Source: Conexibacter sp. S30A1 | Lineage (GTDB): Bacteria; Actinomycetota; Thermoleophilia; Solirubrobacterales; Solirubrobacteraceae | Assembly: GCF_023330665.1 (NCBI RefSeq) | Contig: NZ_CP097127.1 | Location: 372,001-436,000, forward strand | Direction of reading: 5' to 3' | Length of the DNA stretch: 64,000 bases | Shown: piece after piece, positions 45,234-52,801 of the stretch | Layout: each line of letters begins with the position of its first letter | Numbering within the stretch: the first letter of the stretch is position 1 | The notes under the pieces: model-generated | What the model was told of the DNA's origin: nothing | What the model saw: only the letters and a program-made list of their open reading frames with translations | Databases searched by the model: none | Made by a program: the position numbers and the translations under genes

Positions 45234-45493
45234 TACGCCGCGTGGATCCAGGCGCGGACGGCGTCGCGGATCGCTTGGGAGCGGCTCACCCCGTCGTGCT
45301 CAGCGCGTTTGGTTAGCGCTTCAAGCAGTTCCGTGTCCATTCGCACCGGGATGACGGGGCTCTCGCCGGCCTTGCCGAGGCGTGGACGTCCGCGGCGGCT
45401 CAGACCCTCGACATCGAGGCCTTCCCGCGCCTGTTGCTGCCAAGCCCGGATCTGTTCTTCAGTGACGGGCTCGCCGTTGATCATGTCGTCCAC
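45233..45493 (-). CDS. ribbon-helix-helix antitoxin
   Basis: 86 residues from GTG 45493 (ATG 45484 possible). The N-terminal part, NGEPVTEEQIRAWQQQAREG, is toxin-binding-like. After a basic linker (LSRRGRPRLGK), the C-terminal RHH domain reads SPVIPVRMDTELLEALTKRA then GVSRSQAIRDAVRAWI. It is followed by the broken toxin gene, making an antitoxin that has outlived its partner. A -10-like TACAAT ends 7 nt before the GTG, so the mRNA may be leaderless. Confidence 0.75.
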   Translation of the reverse strand: MDDMINGEPVTEEQIRAWQQQAREGLDVEGLSRRGRPRLGKAGESPVIPVRMDTELLEALTKRAEHDGVSRSQAIRDAVRAWIHAA

Positions 45494-45500
45494 AACAAAT

Positions 45501-45506
45501 ATTGTA
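45501..45506 (-). promoter_or_regulatory. -10 element for leaderless antitoxin transcript
   Basis: TACAAT on the minus strand with exactly 7 nt to the GTG, in a locally AT-rich stretch (45494-45510). No -35 match is obvious. Confidence 0.4.
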
Positions 45507-45650
45507 ATACAGCCGTGGGTGTCGGCGCGACGACTGCTTTCAGACCACCACCCTCGGCCCCAGACGAGCGCTTTGGCGACAACCCGCGGCCGTGACGCAA
45601 CTTGCCTGCGGGCGGGGCCGCGGCCGTGCGCGAGCGGACCCCGCCGTTGT

Positions 45651-45971
45651 TCAGAGTTTGCGGATCCTGACCGCCGTTCCATAGGCACACACTTCGGTCC
45701 AGTTGCCGCCCATCTCGGAGGTATCAAACCGCATCGCCAGAACTGCGTCGGCTCCCTTGCTCTGCGCCTCTGCGACCATGCGGGCCTGTACCTCTGTGCG
45801 GCTGTCAACCAGATTCTTGGTCATGCCTTTGAGCTCGCCGCCAGCCAGCGATTTCAAGCCGGCGCCGAGCTGGGACCCGACGTTGCGGCTGCGGACCATC
45901 AGTCCGAACACCTCGCCGAGCACCTCTGTGACCTCGTAGCCTGGTAGATCGTTCATCGTTGAAATCAGCAT
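45651..45971 (-). CDS. YbjQ/DUF74 heavy-metal-binding-domain family protein
   Basis: 106 residues with the YbjQ pattern: STMNDLPGYEVTEVLGEVFG, then VRSRNVGSQLGAGLKSLAGG, TKNLVDSRTEVQARMVAEAQ, and GADAVLAMRFDTSEMGGNWT, ending in VCAYGTAVRI. The family forms pentamers and is annotated as possibly metal-binding; its function is unknown. It is close to a full-length single-domain member. It stands alone in the R3-R4 island module. Confidence 0.85.
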   Translation of the reverse strand: MLISTMNDLPGYEVTEVLGEVFGLMVRSRNVGSQLGAGLKSLAGGELKGMTKNLVDSRTEVQARMVAEAQSKGADAVLAMRFDTSEMGGNWTEVCAYGTAVRIRKL

Positions 45972-46467
45972 GCGCCAACCCTATCCGAGCATCAGCGCCG
46001 CGTGTGAGCAGCGAGCGAGCGCCTGGGGCCGACACGACCGGATCTCACGGCAAGTTCCTGGATGCCTGGCCACGACTGCCAGCGGTCGCTTGACCGGAAA
46101 ACCTTGATCGGTGCCGCATGGCCTCCAGTATCCGCGTGTGGCCGATGTCACAGCACCGGCGGTGTTGTTGATCAGCTCCCCGCCGACCTGCATGCCGCGC
46201 TGGTCAGTGACGCTCAAGCGCTTGAGGCTCACAACAACATCACGCCGCTGGCTCGCAACAAGTTCATCTGCTGGGTCAAAGACACGAAGCGGACGACCAC
46301 CCGCCGGCGAGGCAGCCGAGGAACCCAAGCGGAGCTTGGGGAAGGAATGAGCCGACGCCGCACCCGCCCACCGGCTAGCACGCGGCCAATCGTGAGGATC
46401 GCTTCCAAGCTGGCGACAGGCCAACCGGAACTAGCGCAACGGCGACATACGGCGCCTCCGACGACGG
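45972..46467. other. island stretch without recognised gene
   Basis: About 500 bp between the YbjQ gene and the B' repeat. Several chance frames exist on both strands but none has family motifs or consistent codon use. Confidence 0.45.
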
Positions 46468-46524
46468 CGATTTCTTTGCCCGGACAGGACTCGTAGCAGG
46501 GAATCGAGTCATCGCTAGCGCTTG
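46468..46524 (-). repeat. segment B, inverted copy
   Basis: Reverse complement of this stretch matches 41097-41153 at roughly 80% of positions. It directly precedes R4. Confidence 0.8.
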
Positions 46525-46526
46525 AC

Positions 46527-46592
46527 CAGGAACGCGGTTGCCAACAACGGGAGCATTTCTGATGCCTTCTTTCGGGCGACTGCATCCGTGGC
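46527..46592 (+). repeat. 66-nt imperfect palindrome R4
   Basis: Full-length copy of unit A, identical to R3 at 61 of 66 positions with no gaps and in the same orientation. Confidence 0.85.
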
Positions 46593-46677
46593 ACAGCGAT
46601 CGCGAGCCCGAGACCCGTGCGATTGCGTCAAGCCCGATCCAGCAGCGAACCTCGACTTTTGCGGATACGGTTCGCAG

Positions 46678-47052
46678 ATGCCGTCTCCTCGCATTCAAGC
46701 GACCCGTGAGCAGCTGGCGCACTCCGTTCTCCCTCAATACGGGGAGGCGGCTCTCGCCGAGCGCGTGCTGACCATCACGGACGGCGAGCTGGATCGCATC
46801 GGCGAACTGGCTGCCTATTACGCGTGGTCCCAGGACGCCCTGGAGCTACTTGGCGGCAGCATGGGAGGCACACGCGCTATGTGCCTGGCAACGATCGACG
46901 TGCTCGAAGGGAACATGCGCGACCCGCGCCTGAGCCAATCGCTGCAAGAGAGTCACTGGGGTAGTCCAAAACCCGATTCGATCCAGCTTGAGCAGGAGCA
47001 CTCGCTCAGACTCCGTGCCACCGGCGAAGGAAAGCCCGCTTCAGACGCCTGA
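46678..47052 (+). CDS. hypothetical helical protein
   Basis: 124 residues from ATG 46678. The protein is mainly helical: SPRIQATREQLAHSVLPQYG, LTITDGELDRIGELAAYYAW, then SQDALELLGGSMGGTRAMCL. No recognised domain, signal or membrane segment. The frame is open back through R4 to 46522, so a longer product that includes the repeat-encoded NAVANNGSISDAFFRATASV cannot be excluded. Located between R4 and the partial repeat R5. Confidence 0.5.
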   Translation: MPSPRIQATREQLAHSVLPQYGEAALAERVLTITDGELDRIGELAAYYAWSQDALELLGGSMGGTRAMCLATIDVLEGNMRDPRLSQSLQESHWGSPKPDSIQLEQEHSLRLRATGEGKPASDA

Positions 47053-47125
47053 CCTCTGGCTGGCAGCGTTCTGCATTGAGCCAGAAGCACTTATCTGACG
47101 GTGCTTGCCGGGAAGATCGGGTTGC

Positions 47126-47148
47126 CACGAACGCGGTCGCCAACAACG
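47126..47148 (+). repeat. partial palindrome R5 (left arm)
   Basis: The first 23 bases of unit A are present and identical to R3, then similarity stops abruptly, about 200 bp before attR. Confidence 0.75.
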
Positions 47149-47350
47149 CGCGTCAAGCGTGATGCCTTGTGACGTGCACGCGAACGCCCGAGAGCGCGGT
47201 CGACAGCCTTGCCGCTCCTAGAGTGGTGCAGGTCCGGGGTTTGCGGCCTGCGTCGGCCTGCATCGGACCCATCTTGTCAATGCGCAGGCGACCGGAAAAC
47301 TAGTCGGTTCGCAGGCAGAACACCGCCGCTGTCGCGTCGCCTTGCGCATG

Positions 47351-47368
47351 CGAATCCCGGTAGCGGTA
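47351..47368 (+). repeat. attR
   Basis: Exact copy of the last 18 bases of tRNA-Glu (30496-30513), with no tRNA body to its left. It marks the right end of the island. Confidence 0.85.
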
Positions 47369-47373
47369 CTGCC

Positions 47374-47400
47374 AAAACCCCCGGCCTCTACGGGGGTTTT
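47374..47400 (+). terminator. strong intrinsic terminator, former tRNA-Glu terminator
   Basis: AAAACCCCCG and CGGGGGTTTT (47374-47383 and 47391-47400) form a perfect 10-bp stem around 7 nt, ending in a T run. It begins 6 nt after attR, where the terminator of tRNA-Glu would sit before island insertion. Confidence 0.85.
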
Positions 47401-47511
47401 GGTGTTCGAGGACTCGCTCACCGTAGCTCCGGCATGAGCAGTGGTGGGCTCCGCGCCGGTTTGCGGCTCGGCTCCACGTTGGGCGGTACATCGGATCGCT
47501 CACCGGGCTGT

Positions 47512-47553
47512 AACGCGTTTCAGCAAGAAGCTCGTTTTCTGCAACGCGTTTCA
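47512..47553 (+). promoter_or_regulatory. direct repeats of a palindromic operator-like site
   Basis: AACGCGTTTCA occurs at 47512-47522 and 47543-47553, 31 bp apart (about three helical turns). AACGCGTT is itself a perfect palindrome. The sites lie 106-147 bp before the secreted-protein gene and may bind a regulator. Confidence 0.45.
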
Positions 47554-47658
47554 TCATATTTGCAGCGACCTTATGTATGCGAAAGGTGATAAGTTCGCCT
47601 GGTCCGAGCGTGAGAAGCCCGGAAGCACAACCGTCACGGTCCGACGAAGGAGGAGAGC

Positions 47659-49575
47659 GTGAAGTGGAATAGGCCACTCGTGGCCCTGGCTTGCATGGTG
47701 CTCTGTTCAGCGCCGGCTGCAGCGTCAGCTGCGCCCATGCATGGACACGGCTACCGCCACACGATGAGCAACGCCAACCCGAACCTGGGTTCCAACGTGA
47801 TCATCTTCAACCCGTCGATGTCGCAGGCGAGCATCCAGTCAGAGCTCAACGCGATATCCACCCAGCAGGTGCCAAACCAGTTCGGCCCCCAGCGCTACGC
47901 GATCTTCTTCGAGCCGGGGACATACGGCTCGGCGGCGGACCCGCTGGTCTTCCAGGTCGGCTTCTACACCGAGGTCGCGGGCCTTGGGGCGCAGCCGAGC
48001 GATGTCGTGATCAACGGCGCCGTGGACGTCTTCAACCAGTGCTCAAACGTCGGCCCAAAAAAGGTCGTCTGCGAGGGCACCGACAACTTCTGGCGCTCGC
48101 TCTCGAATCTCGAGATCAACGTCCATCTGCCCGCGAGCCCGCCATCCTACGCCCCGAATCCGGGAGAGTCCGCATCGTGCCTGAACAGCGCCGACTTCTG
48201 GGCGGTCTCGCAGGCCGACCCGATGCGCAGCGTGATCGTCAACGGCAACCTGTTCCTTCAGGACTACTGCGGGCAGGGCTTCGTCAGCGGCGGTTACTTG
48301 GCCAACGACGAGTTCAACGGCGGGATCATCTGCAACTGCGGCCAGCAGCAGTACTTCACCCGCAACAGCAACATCGACAACTGGACCAACCCCGTCTGGA
48401 ACCAGGTGTTCATGGGTGACAACGGCGCACCGGCCACCAACTTCGGGCAGCCTGTGACCGGCGGCACGGGTCAGTACACGACCCTCGCATCGACGCCCGT
48501 CAGCCAGGAGGAGCCCTACCTCTACACCGACTCGAGCGGCAACATGCGCGTGTTCGTGCCGGCGCTACAGCGCAACTCGGTCGGGCCCTCATACCAGTCA
48601 GGCTCGCAGGCCGGCTACTCGCTGCCGATCTCGAGCTTCTTCGTTGCAAGCCCGAGCACGCCGGTGTGGCAGATCAACCGCGCGCTAATGATGGGCAGCA
48701 ACCTGCTGCTCACCCCGGGCGTCTACGACCTGCCGCAGACGATCCGGGTCGATCACCCCAACACGATCGTGATGGGGCTCGGCTTCGCGACTCTGATTCC
48801 GCAGAACGGCAACGTCGCGATGCAGACCGCCTCGGTGCCGGGGATCAAGCTCTCGGGCATGATCTTTGACGCCGGCCCGGTCAACTCGCCCGTGCTGCTG
48901 CAGTTGGGTGGGCAGGGCCGCTTCGACATGTTCGGAGGCCACCCGGGTCTGGCCGACCCCAACGATCCGACGCTCGTCCAGGACGTGTTCTTCCGGATCG
49001 GCGGCGCCGAGCCGGGTATGGCGACAACAGCGATGGTCGTCAACGACAGCAACACGATCCTCGATGACATCTGGGCCTGGCGGGCCGACCACGGCGCCGG
49101 CGTGGGCTGGACGCAGAACACCTCAAACACCGGTGTGATCGTCAACGGCAACGACGTCTACGCCTACGGCCTGGCGGTCGAGCACTTCCAGAAGACCGAG
49201 GTCATCTGGAACGGGCAGAACGGCGAGGATGTCTTCTTCCAGAACGAGATGCCCTATGACCCGCCGAGCCAGGCGGCCTGGATGGCCTCGCCGACCTTCG
49301 ATGGCTACCCGGCGTTTGCCGTGGCTCCCTGGGTGAAGACCTTCCAGGGCTACGGCATGGGCAGCTACTCGTTCTTCGACCTCGGCATCCCGATCCAGGC
49401 GAGCGACGCGTTCGTCGCGCCCGACACGGCCGGCGTCCAGTTCCACAGTCTGCTCACGGTGTTCCTGAACGCCACCAGCGGCTATGGCGGGATCGACAAC
49501 GTGATCAACGGCGTGGGCGGCTCGTCCACCGCGGCCAACGCCGATGTGCCCGTCGACGTGACGACCTACCCCTAG
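47659..49575 (+). CDS. large secreted protein, probable right-handed beta-helix
   Basis: A 638-residue exported protein. The GTG start has AAGGAGGAGAG directly upstream, one of the strongest ribosome sites in the window. The signal peptide is KWNRPLVALACMVLCSAPAA with cleavage after ASAA-type residues near 25. The mature part is rich in Asn, Gly and short strands (NSNIDNWTNPVWNQVFMG, HPNTIVMGLGFATLIPQNGN, NDSNTILDDIWAWRADHG), as in pectate-lyase/GH55-like beta-helices. Several homologues are annotated as adenylyl-cyclase or coagulation-factor-like without proof. A role in extracellular polysaccharide breakdown is possible but unproven. Confidence 0.7.
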   Translation: MKWNRPLVALACMVLCSAPAAASAAPMHGHGYRHTMSNANPNLGSNVIIFNPSMSQASIQSELNAISTQQVPNQFGPQRYAIFFEPGTYGSAADPLVFQVGFYTEVAGLGAQPSDVVINGAVDVFNQCSNVGPKKVVCEGTDNFWRSLSNLEINVHLPASPPSYAPNPGESASCLNSADFWAVSQADPMRSVIVNGNLFLQDYCGQGFVSGGYLANDEFNGGIICNCGQQQYFTRNSNIDNWTNPVWNQVFMGDNGAPATNFGQPVTGGTGQYTTLASTPVSQEEPYLYTDSSGNMRVFVPALQRNSVGPSYQSGSQAGYSLPISSFFVASPSTPVWQINRALMMGSNLLLTPGVYDLPQTIRVDHPNTIVMGLGFATLIPQNGNVAMQTASVPGIKLSGMIFDAGPVNSPVLLQLGGQGRFDMFGGHPGLADPNDPTLVQDVFFRIGGAEPGMATTAMVVNDSNTILDDIWAWRADHGAGVGWTQNTSNTGVIVNGNDVYAYGLAVEHFQKTEVIWNGQNGEDVFFQNEMPYDPPSQAAWMASPTFDGYPAFAVAPWVKTFQGYGMGSYSFFDLGIPIQASDAFVAPDTAGVQFHSLLTVFLNATSGYGGIDNVINGVGGSSTAANADVPVDVTTYP

Positions 49576-49586
49576 GGCTCAAGGCT

Positions 49587-49616
49587 GTCCCGGCGGTGCC
49601 GCTGCACCGCCGGGAC
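49587..49616. terminator. 12-bp perfect hairpin between convergent genes
   Basis: Arms 49587-49598 and 49605-49616 pair perfectly around a 6-nt loop, serving the secreted-protein gene and the copper-module remnants on the other strand. Confidence 0.65.
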
Positions 49617-49640
49617 GCCCCACGGGGTCAGCCATCAGGC

Positions 49641-49850
49641 TCAGCGGCTGGCGTTGAAGCGCTTGACCGCGTCGAGCAGCTCGCGCGTCTTCTCGTTGGC
49701 GATGTCCGGGTCGCCTGATGCCAGGGCGTTTGCGACGCAGTGGTTGACGTGGTCGTCGAGGATCCGCAGGGCGACCGACTCGAGCGCCTGCTTGTCGGCT
49801 GCGTAGCCGTGGCCGGCAGGCGCGGAACTTGTGTTTTCAGCCTCAGGCAA
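49641..49850 (-). pseudogene. csoR: csoR-like copper repressor with internal deletion
   Basis: A TTG-started frame of 69 codons reads GHGYAADKQAL and then jumps to ESVALRILDDHVNHCVANAL, ending TRELLDAVKRFN. These are the two ends of a CsoR protein. About 40 residues of the middle are absent, including the first helix region with its copper-ligand Cys. The HxxxC-like NHC region remains. Such a product cannot form the normal four-helix dimer. The CsoR-type operator at 50763 is still present. Confidence 0.7.
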
Positions 49851-50519
49851 GGGATGCCCCTCGCGGCGTGAAGCGCCGCGCCAGCAGGATCGCGTCGGCG
49901 GCGGCCAGCGGGTCGCCGCACACGAGCGCGATGGCGGCCGTCTCGATCGCGACGTCCGACCCGGTGCCGATCGCCAGGCCGAGGTCGGCCTGGGCAATCG
50001 CGGGTGCGTCGTTGATGCTGTCGCCGACCATCGCCACCACCTCGCCGCGGGCCTGGAGCTTTGCGACCTCCGCCGCCTTGTTCTCCGGCAGCACGCCGGC
50101 GAGCACGCGTGTGATCCCGACCCGCGCTGCCACCGCCTGCGCCGCAGCCTGGTTGTCGCCGGTGAAAGCGCCGGTGCGAGCGCCAACTCCCGCAGTGCGC
50201 AGACGGCTGCCGCGGCGTCCGGCTTGACGGTGTCCGCCGCTGCGATCAGCCCGCGGGCGCGGCCATCCCAGGCGACGGCGACGACGGTCGCGCCCGCGGC
50301 CGCCTGGCGCGTCGCCTCGGCGCACACCCCGGCCGGCAGCGAGACACGCCCGGCGTCGAAGTTGACCTCGGCCTGCTCCGAGGCGAAGTTGACGGTCGCG
50401 CTGACCCCGTCGAGCGGGTTCAACCGCCGCTCGATCCTCGTCGCGCAGGACGCGCAGGTCATCGCGTCAATCGCCAGCGTGGCGTGCTCGGGCGCCTCCT
50501 CGCGGACGGCGGTTGCCAT
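49843..50519 (-). pseudogene. copA: copper P-type ATPase remnant, large deletion plus frameshift
   Basis: The ATG at 50519 overlaps copZ. The frame begins with a heavy-metal-associated domain ([18 protein letters not shown]), then jumps at about residue 62 into the P-domain ([20 protein letters not shown]). All membrane helices, the actuator domain and the DKTGT phosphorylation site are missing. Near 50180 the reading moves to another frame with [18 protein letters not shown], then [18 protein letters not shown] and [20 protein letters not shown]. It cannot transport copper. It was presumably once a ~750-residue exporter. Confidence 0.8.
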
Positions 50520-50722
50520 CAGGCCGCCTCGTAACCCGCCTCGTCGATCGCCGCCCGCAGCGCCGCATCGTCCAGCTCATGTCCGCTGACCTCAACGCGC
50601 TTGCTCTCCAGATCGACCAGGACTGACTCGACGCCCGGCAGCTTGGAGATCTCGCTGCTGACGGCTTGTCGGCAGTGCTCGCAGGTCATTCCCGGGACCA
50701 GGTAACTTGCTTGCTCGGTCAT
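50519..50722 (-). CDS. copZ: CopZ-like copper chaperone
   Basis: A 67-residue heavy-metal-associated domain: YLVPGMTCEHCRQAVSSEIS with the Cys pair MTCxxC, then KLPGVESVLVDLESKRVEVS and AIDEAGYEAA. Length and fold (beta-alpha-beta-beta-alpha-beta) match CopZ/Atx1 chaperones that deliver Cu(I) to CopA. It is the only intact gene of its operon. The CsoR-type operator lies 41 bp upstream of the ATG. Confidence 0.9.
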   Translation of the reverse strand: MTEQASYLVPGMTCEHCRQAVSSEISKLPGVESVLVDLESKRVEVSGHELDDAALRAAIDEAGYEAA

Positions 50723-50762
50723 TTCGCTGCTCCTTTGTCGTGGCGTGCGCTGCGACCAAGAA

Positions 50763-50782
50763 TATACCCCCCAGGTGTATAT
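50763..50782. promoter_or_regulatory. CsoR-type copper operator
   Basis: TATACCCCCCAGGTGTATAT is an imperfect palindrome with TATAC arms around a C/G-rich core, matching the known TA-C-rich-G-rich-TA layout of CsoR sites. It sits between copZ and ilvD. Confidence 0.65.
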
Positions 50783-50896
50783 GCGAGAGGCGCCGGTGCA
50801 CGGTTGTGGGCGGGGTCCGGGCCCGGACGGGGCGCCGGCCAGCGGGCCGGCGCCGGCATCAGGAGTGACAACGCTGATGCGCGGTAGGCTCTGTGC

Positions 50897-52786
50897 ATGC
50901 CAGAGCTCAGGTCAAACACCGTCACACGCGGGCGCAACATGGCCGGGGCGCGCGCGCTGCTGCGAGCCGCCGGGGTCGCACGCGAAGACTTCGGCAAGCC
51001 GATCATCGCCGTCGCCAACTCCTACACCCAGTTTGTTCCCGGCCACACGCACCTCGCGCCGGTCGGACAGATCGTCGCCGAGGCGGTCAAGCGGGCGGGT
51101 GGGATCCCGCGCGAGTTCAACACGATCGCCGTCGACGACGGGATCGCCATGGGCCACGGCGGAATGCTCTACTCGCTGCCGTCTCGCGAGCTGATCTCAG
51201 ACAGCGTCGAGTACATGGTCAACGCGCACTGCGCCGACGCGCTGGTGTGCATCTCCAACTGCGACAAGATCACGCCCGGCATGCTGAACGCCGCGCTGCG
51301 GCTGAACATCCCGACAGTGTTCGTCTCCGGCGGGCCGATGGAGGGTGGCCAGGCGGTGCTCGTCGACGGAACTGTGCGCAAGGGCCTCAACCTGATCACG
51401 GCGATGGTCGACGCCGCCGATGACCGTGTGTCAGACCAGGATGTGGCGCTGATCGAGGAGCAGGCCTGTCCCACCTGTGGTTCGTGCTCGGGGATGTTCA
51501 CCGCCAACTCGATGAACTGCCTGACCGAGGCGCTGGGCCTGAGCCTGCCGGGGAACGGCTCGACGCTCGCCACGCACACCGCGCGCCGCGGGCTCTACGA
51601 GCGCGCCGGCGAGCTCGTCGTCGAGCTCTGCCACCGTTACTACGACCAGGACGATCACGCCGTGCTGCCGCGCGCCGTCGCAAGCCGCGAGGCGTTCGCC
51701 AACGCGATCACGCTCGACATTGCGATGGGCGGCTCGACCAACACGGTGCTGCACATTCTGGCCGCCGCGCAGGAGGCTGAGCTCGACTTCACGCTGCGCG
51801 ACATCGACGAGATCTCAAGGCGCATTCCGTGTCTGTGCAAGGTTGCGCCAAGCTCGGCCTATCTGATGGAGGATGTGCATCGCGCCGGCGGCATCCCGGC
51901 GATCCTGGGGGAGCTGTGGCGCGGCGGGCTGCTGGACGAGTCGGTGCATACGGTGCACTCTCCGGCCCTCGACGAGTGGCTGCGCGCCTGGGACATCCGT
52001 GGCGGGTCGCCGAGCGAGGCGGCAATCGAGCTGTTCCACGCGGCGCCCGGGTGCCGGCGCTCCGCAAGTGCCTTCTCGCAGTCGGAGCGTTGGGAGACGC
52101 TCGACACAGACCCGGTCACCGGCTGCATCCGTGATGTCGCCCACCCCTACTCGCAGGAGGGAGGCTTGGCGGTGCTCTACGGCAACGTGGCGACGCGCGG
52201 CGCGATCGTCAAGACGGCCGGCGTCGAGGAGGAGCTGTGGCACTTCAGCGGGCCGGCGTTCGTGGTCGAGTCCCAGGAGGACGCGGTGGATGCGATCCTC
52301 GGCGGGCGGGTGGCGGCGGGCGACGTGGTCGTGATCCGCTACGAGGGCCCGCGTGGCGGGCCGGGCATGCAGGAGATGCTCTACCCGACCTCCTACCTGA
52401 AGGCCAAGGGTCTTGGCAAGGCCTGTGCGCTGATCACCGACGGGCGCTTCTCGGGCGGCACGTCCGGGCTGTCGATCTGCCATGTCTCACCGGAGGCAGC
52501 GGCCGGTGGAACGCTTGCGCTCGTCGAGCAGGGCGACACGATCACGATTGACATCCCCGCTCGCCGGCTGACGCTCGAGGTCTCAGATGAGGAGCTTCAG
52601 GCCAGACGTGAGCTGGCGGAGGCGGGTGCCGGCTACCTGCCGCACCTGCGTGAGCGTGTCGTCTCCCCGGCGCTTCGTGCTTACGCGGCGATGGCCACCT
52701 CCGCAGACACCGGTGCTGTGCGTGACGTGAGCGCCGTGGAGCGCGCGGCGGCCGCGGCCGCCGCGTCCGACCCGCTGCGCGCTTGA
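50897..52786 (+). CDS. ilvD: dihydroxy-acid dehydratase
   Basis: A 629-residue Fe-S dehydratase of branched-chain amino-acid and pantothenate synthesis that makes 2-keto acids from 2,3-dihydroxy acids. Cluster ligands and substrate motifs are clear: [48 protein letters not shown], and the C-terminal [20 protein letters not shown]. The N-terminus [20 protein letters not shown] is canonical. ATG at 50897. It appears separate from other ilv genes here. Confidence 0.95.
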   Translation: MPELRSNTVTRGRNMAGARALLRAAGVAREDFGKPIIAVANSYTQFVPGHTHLAPVGQIVAEAVKRAGGIPREFNTIAVDDGIAMGHGGMLYSLPSRELISDSVEYMVNAHCADALVCISNCDKITPGMLNAALRLNIPTVFVSGGPMEGGQAVLVDGTVRKGLNLITAMVDAADDRVSDQDVALIEEQACPTCGSCSGMFTANSMNCLTEALGLSLPGNGSTLATHTARRGLYERAGELVVELCHRYYDQDDHAVLPRAVASREAFANAITLDIAMGGSTNTVLHILAAAQEAELDFTLRDIDEISRRIPCLCKVAPSSAYLMEDVHRAGGIPAILGELWRGGLLDESVHTVHSPALDEWLRAWDIRGGSPSEAAIELFHAAPGCRRSASAFSQSERWETLDTDPVTGCIRDVAHPYSQEGGLAVLYGNVATRGAIVKTAGVEEELWHFSGPAFVVESQEDAVDAILGGRVAAGDVVVIRYEGPRGGPGMQEMLYPTSYLKAKGLGKACALITDGRFSGGTSGLSICHVSPEAAAGGTLALVEQGDTITIDIPARRLTLEVSDEELQARRELAEAGAGYLPHLRERVVSPALRAYAAMATSADTGAVRDVSAVERAAAAAAASDPLRA

Positions 52787-52801
52787 CGCCGTAAGTCCTC
52801 C

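Larger units (their letters stand above)
30514..47368. mobile_element. ~16.9-kb genomic island integrated in tRNA-Glu
   Basis: Bounded by an exact 18-bp repeat of the tRNA-Glu 3' end. It contains a tyrosine integrase with an overlapping excisionase-like gene, a large serine recombinase, IS fragments and toxin-antitoxin genes. No relaxase, replication or conjugation gene is recognised, so it looks like an integrated, probably non-self-transmissible element with accreted cargo. Immediately right of attR is a strong terminator that would have been the native tRNA-Glu terminator before insertion. Confidence 0.8.

Noticed and set aside
39247-47148. Interpretation of the 66-nt repeats as classical integron attC sites or as a CRISPR array
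   Set aside because: No GTTRRRY/RYYYAAC core boxes, spacing between copies is irregular (from about 0.6 to 5.4 kb), and the integrase is longer than IntI. CRISPR would need regular short spacers.
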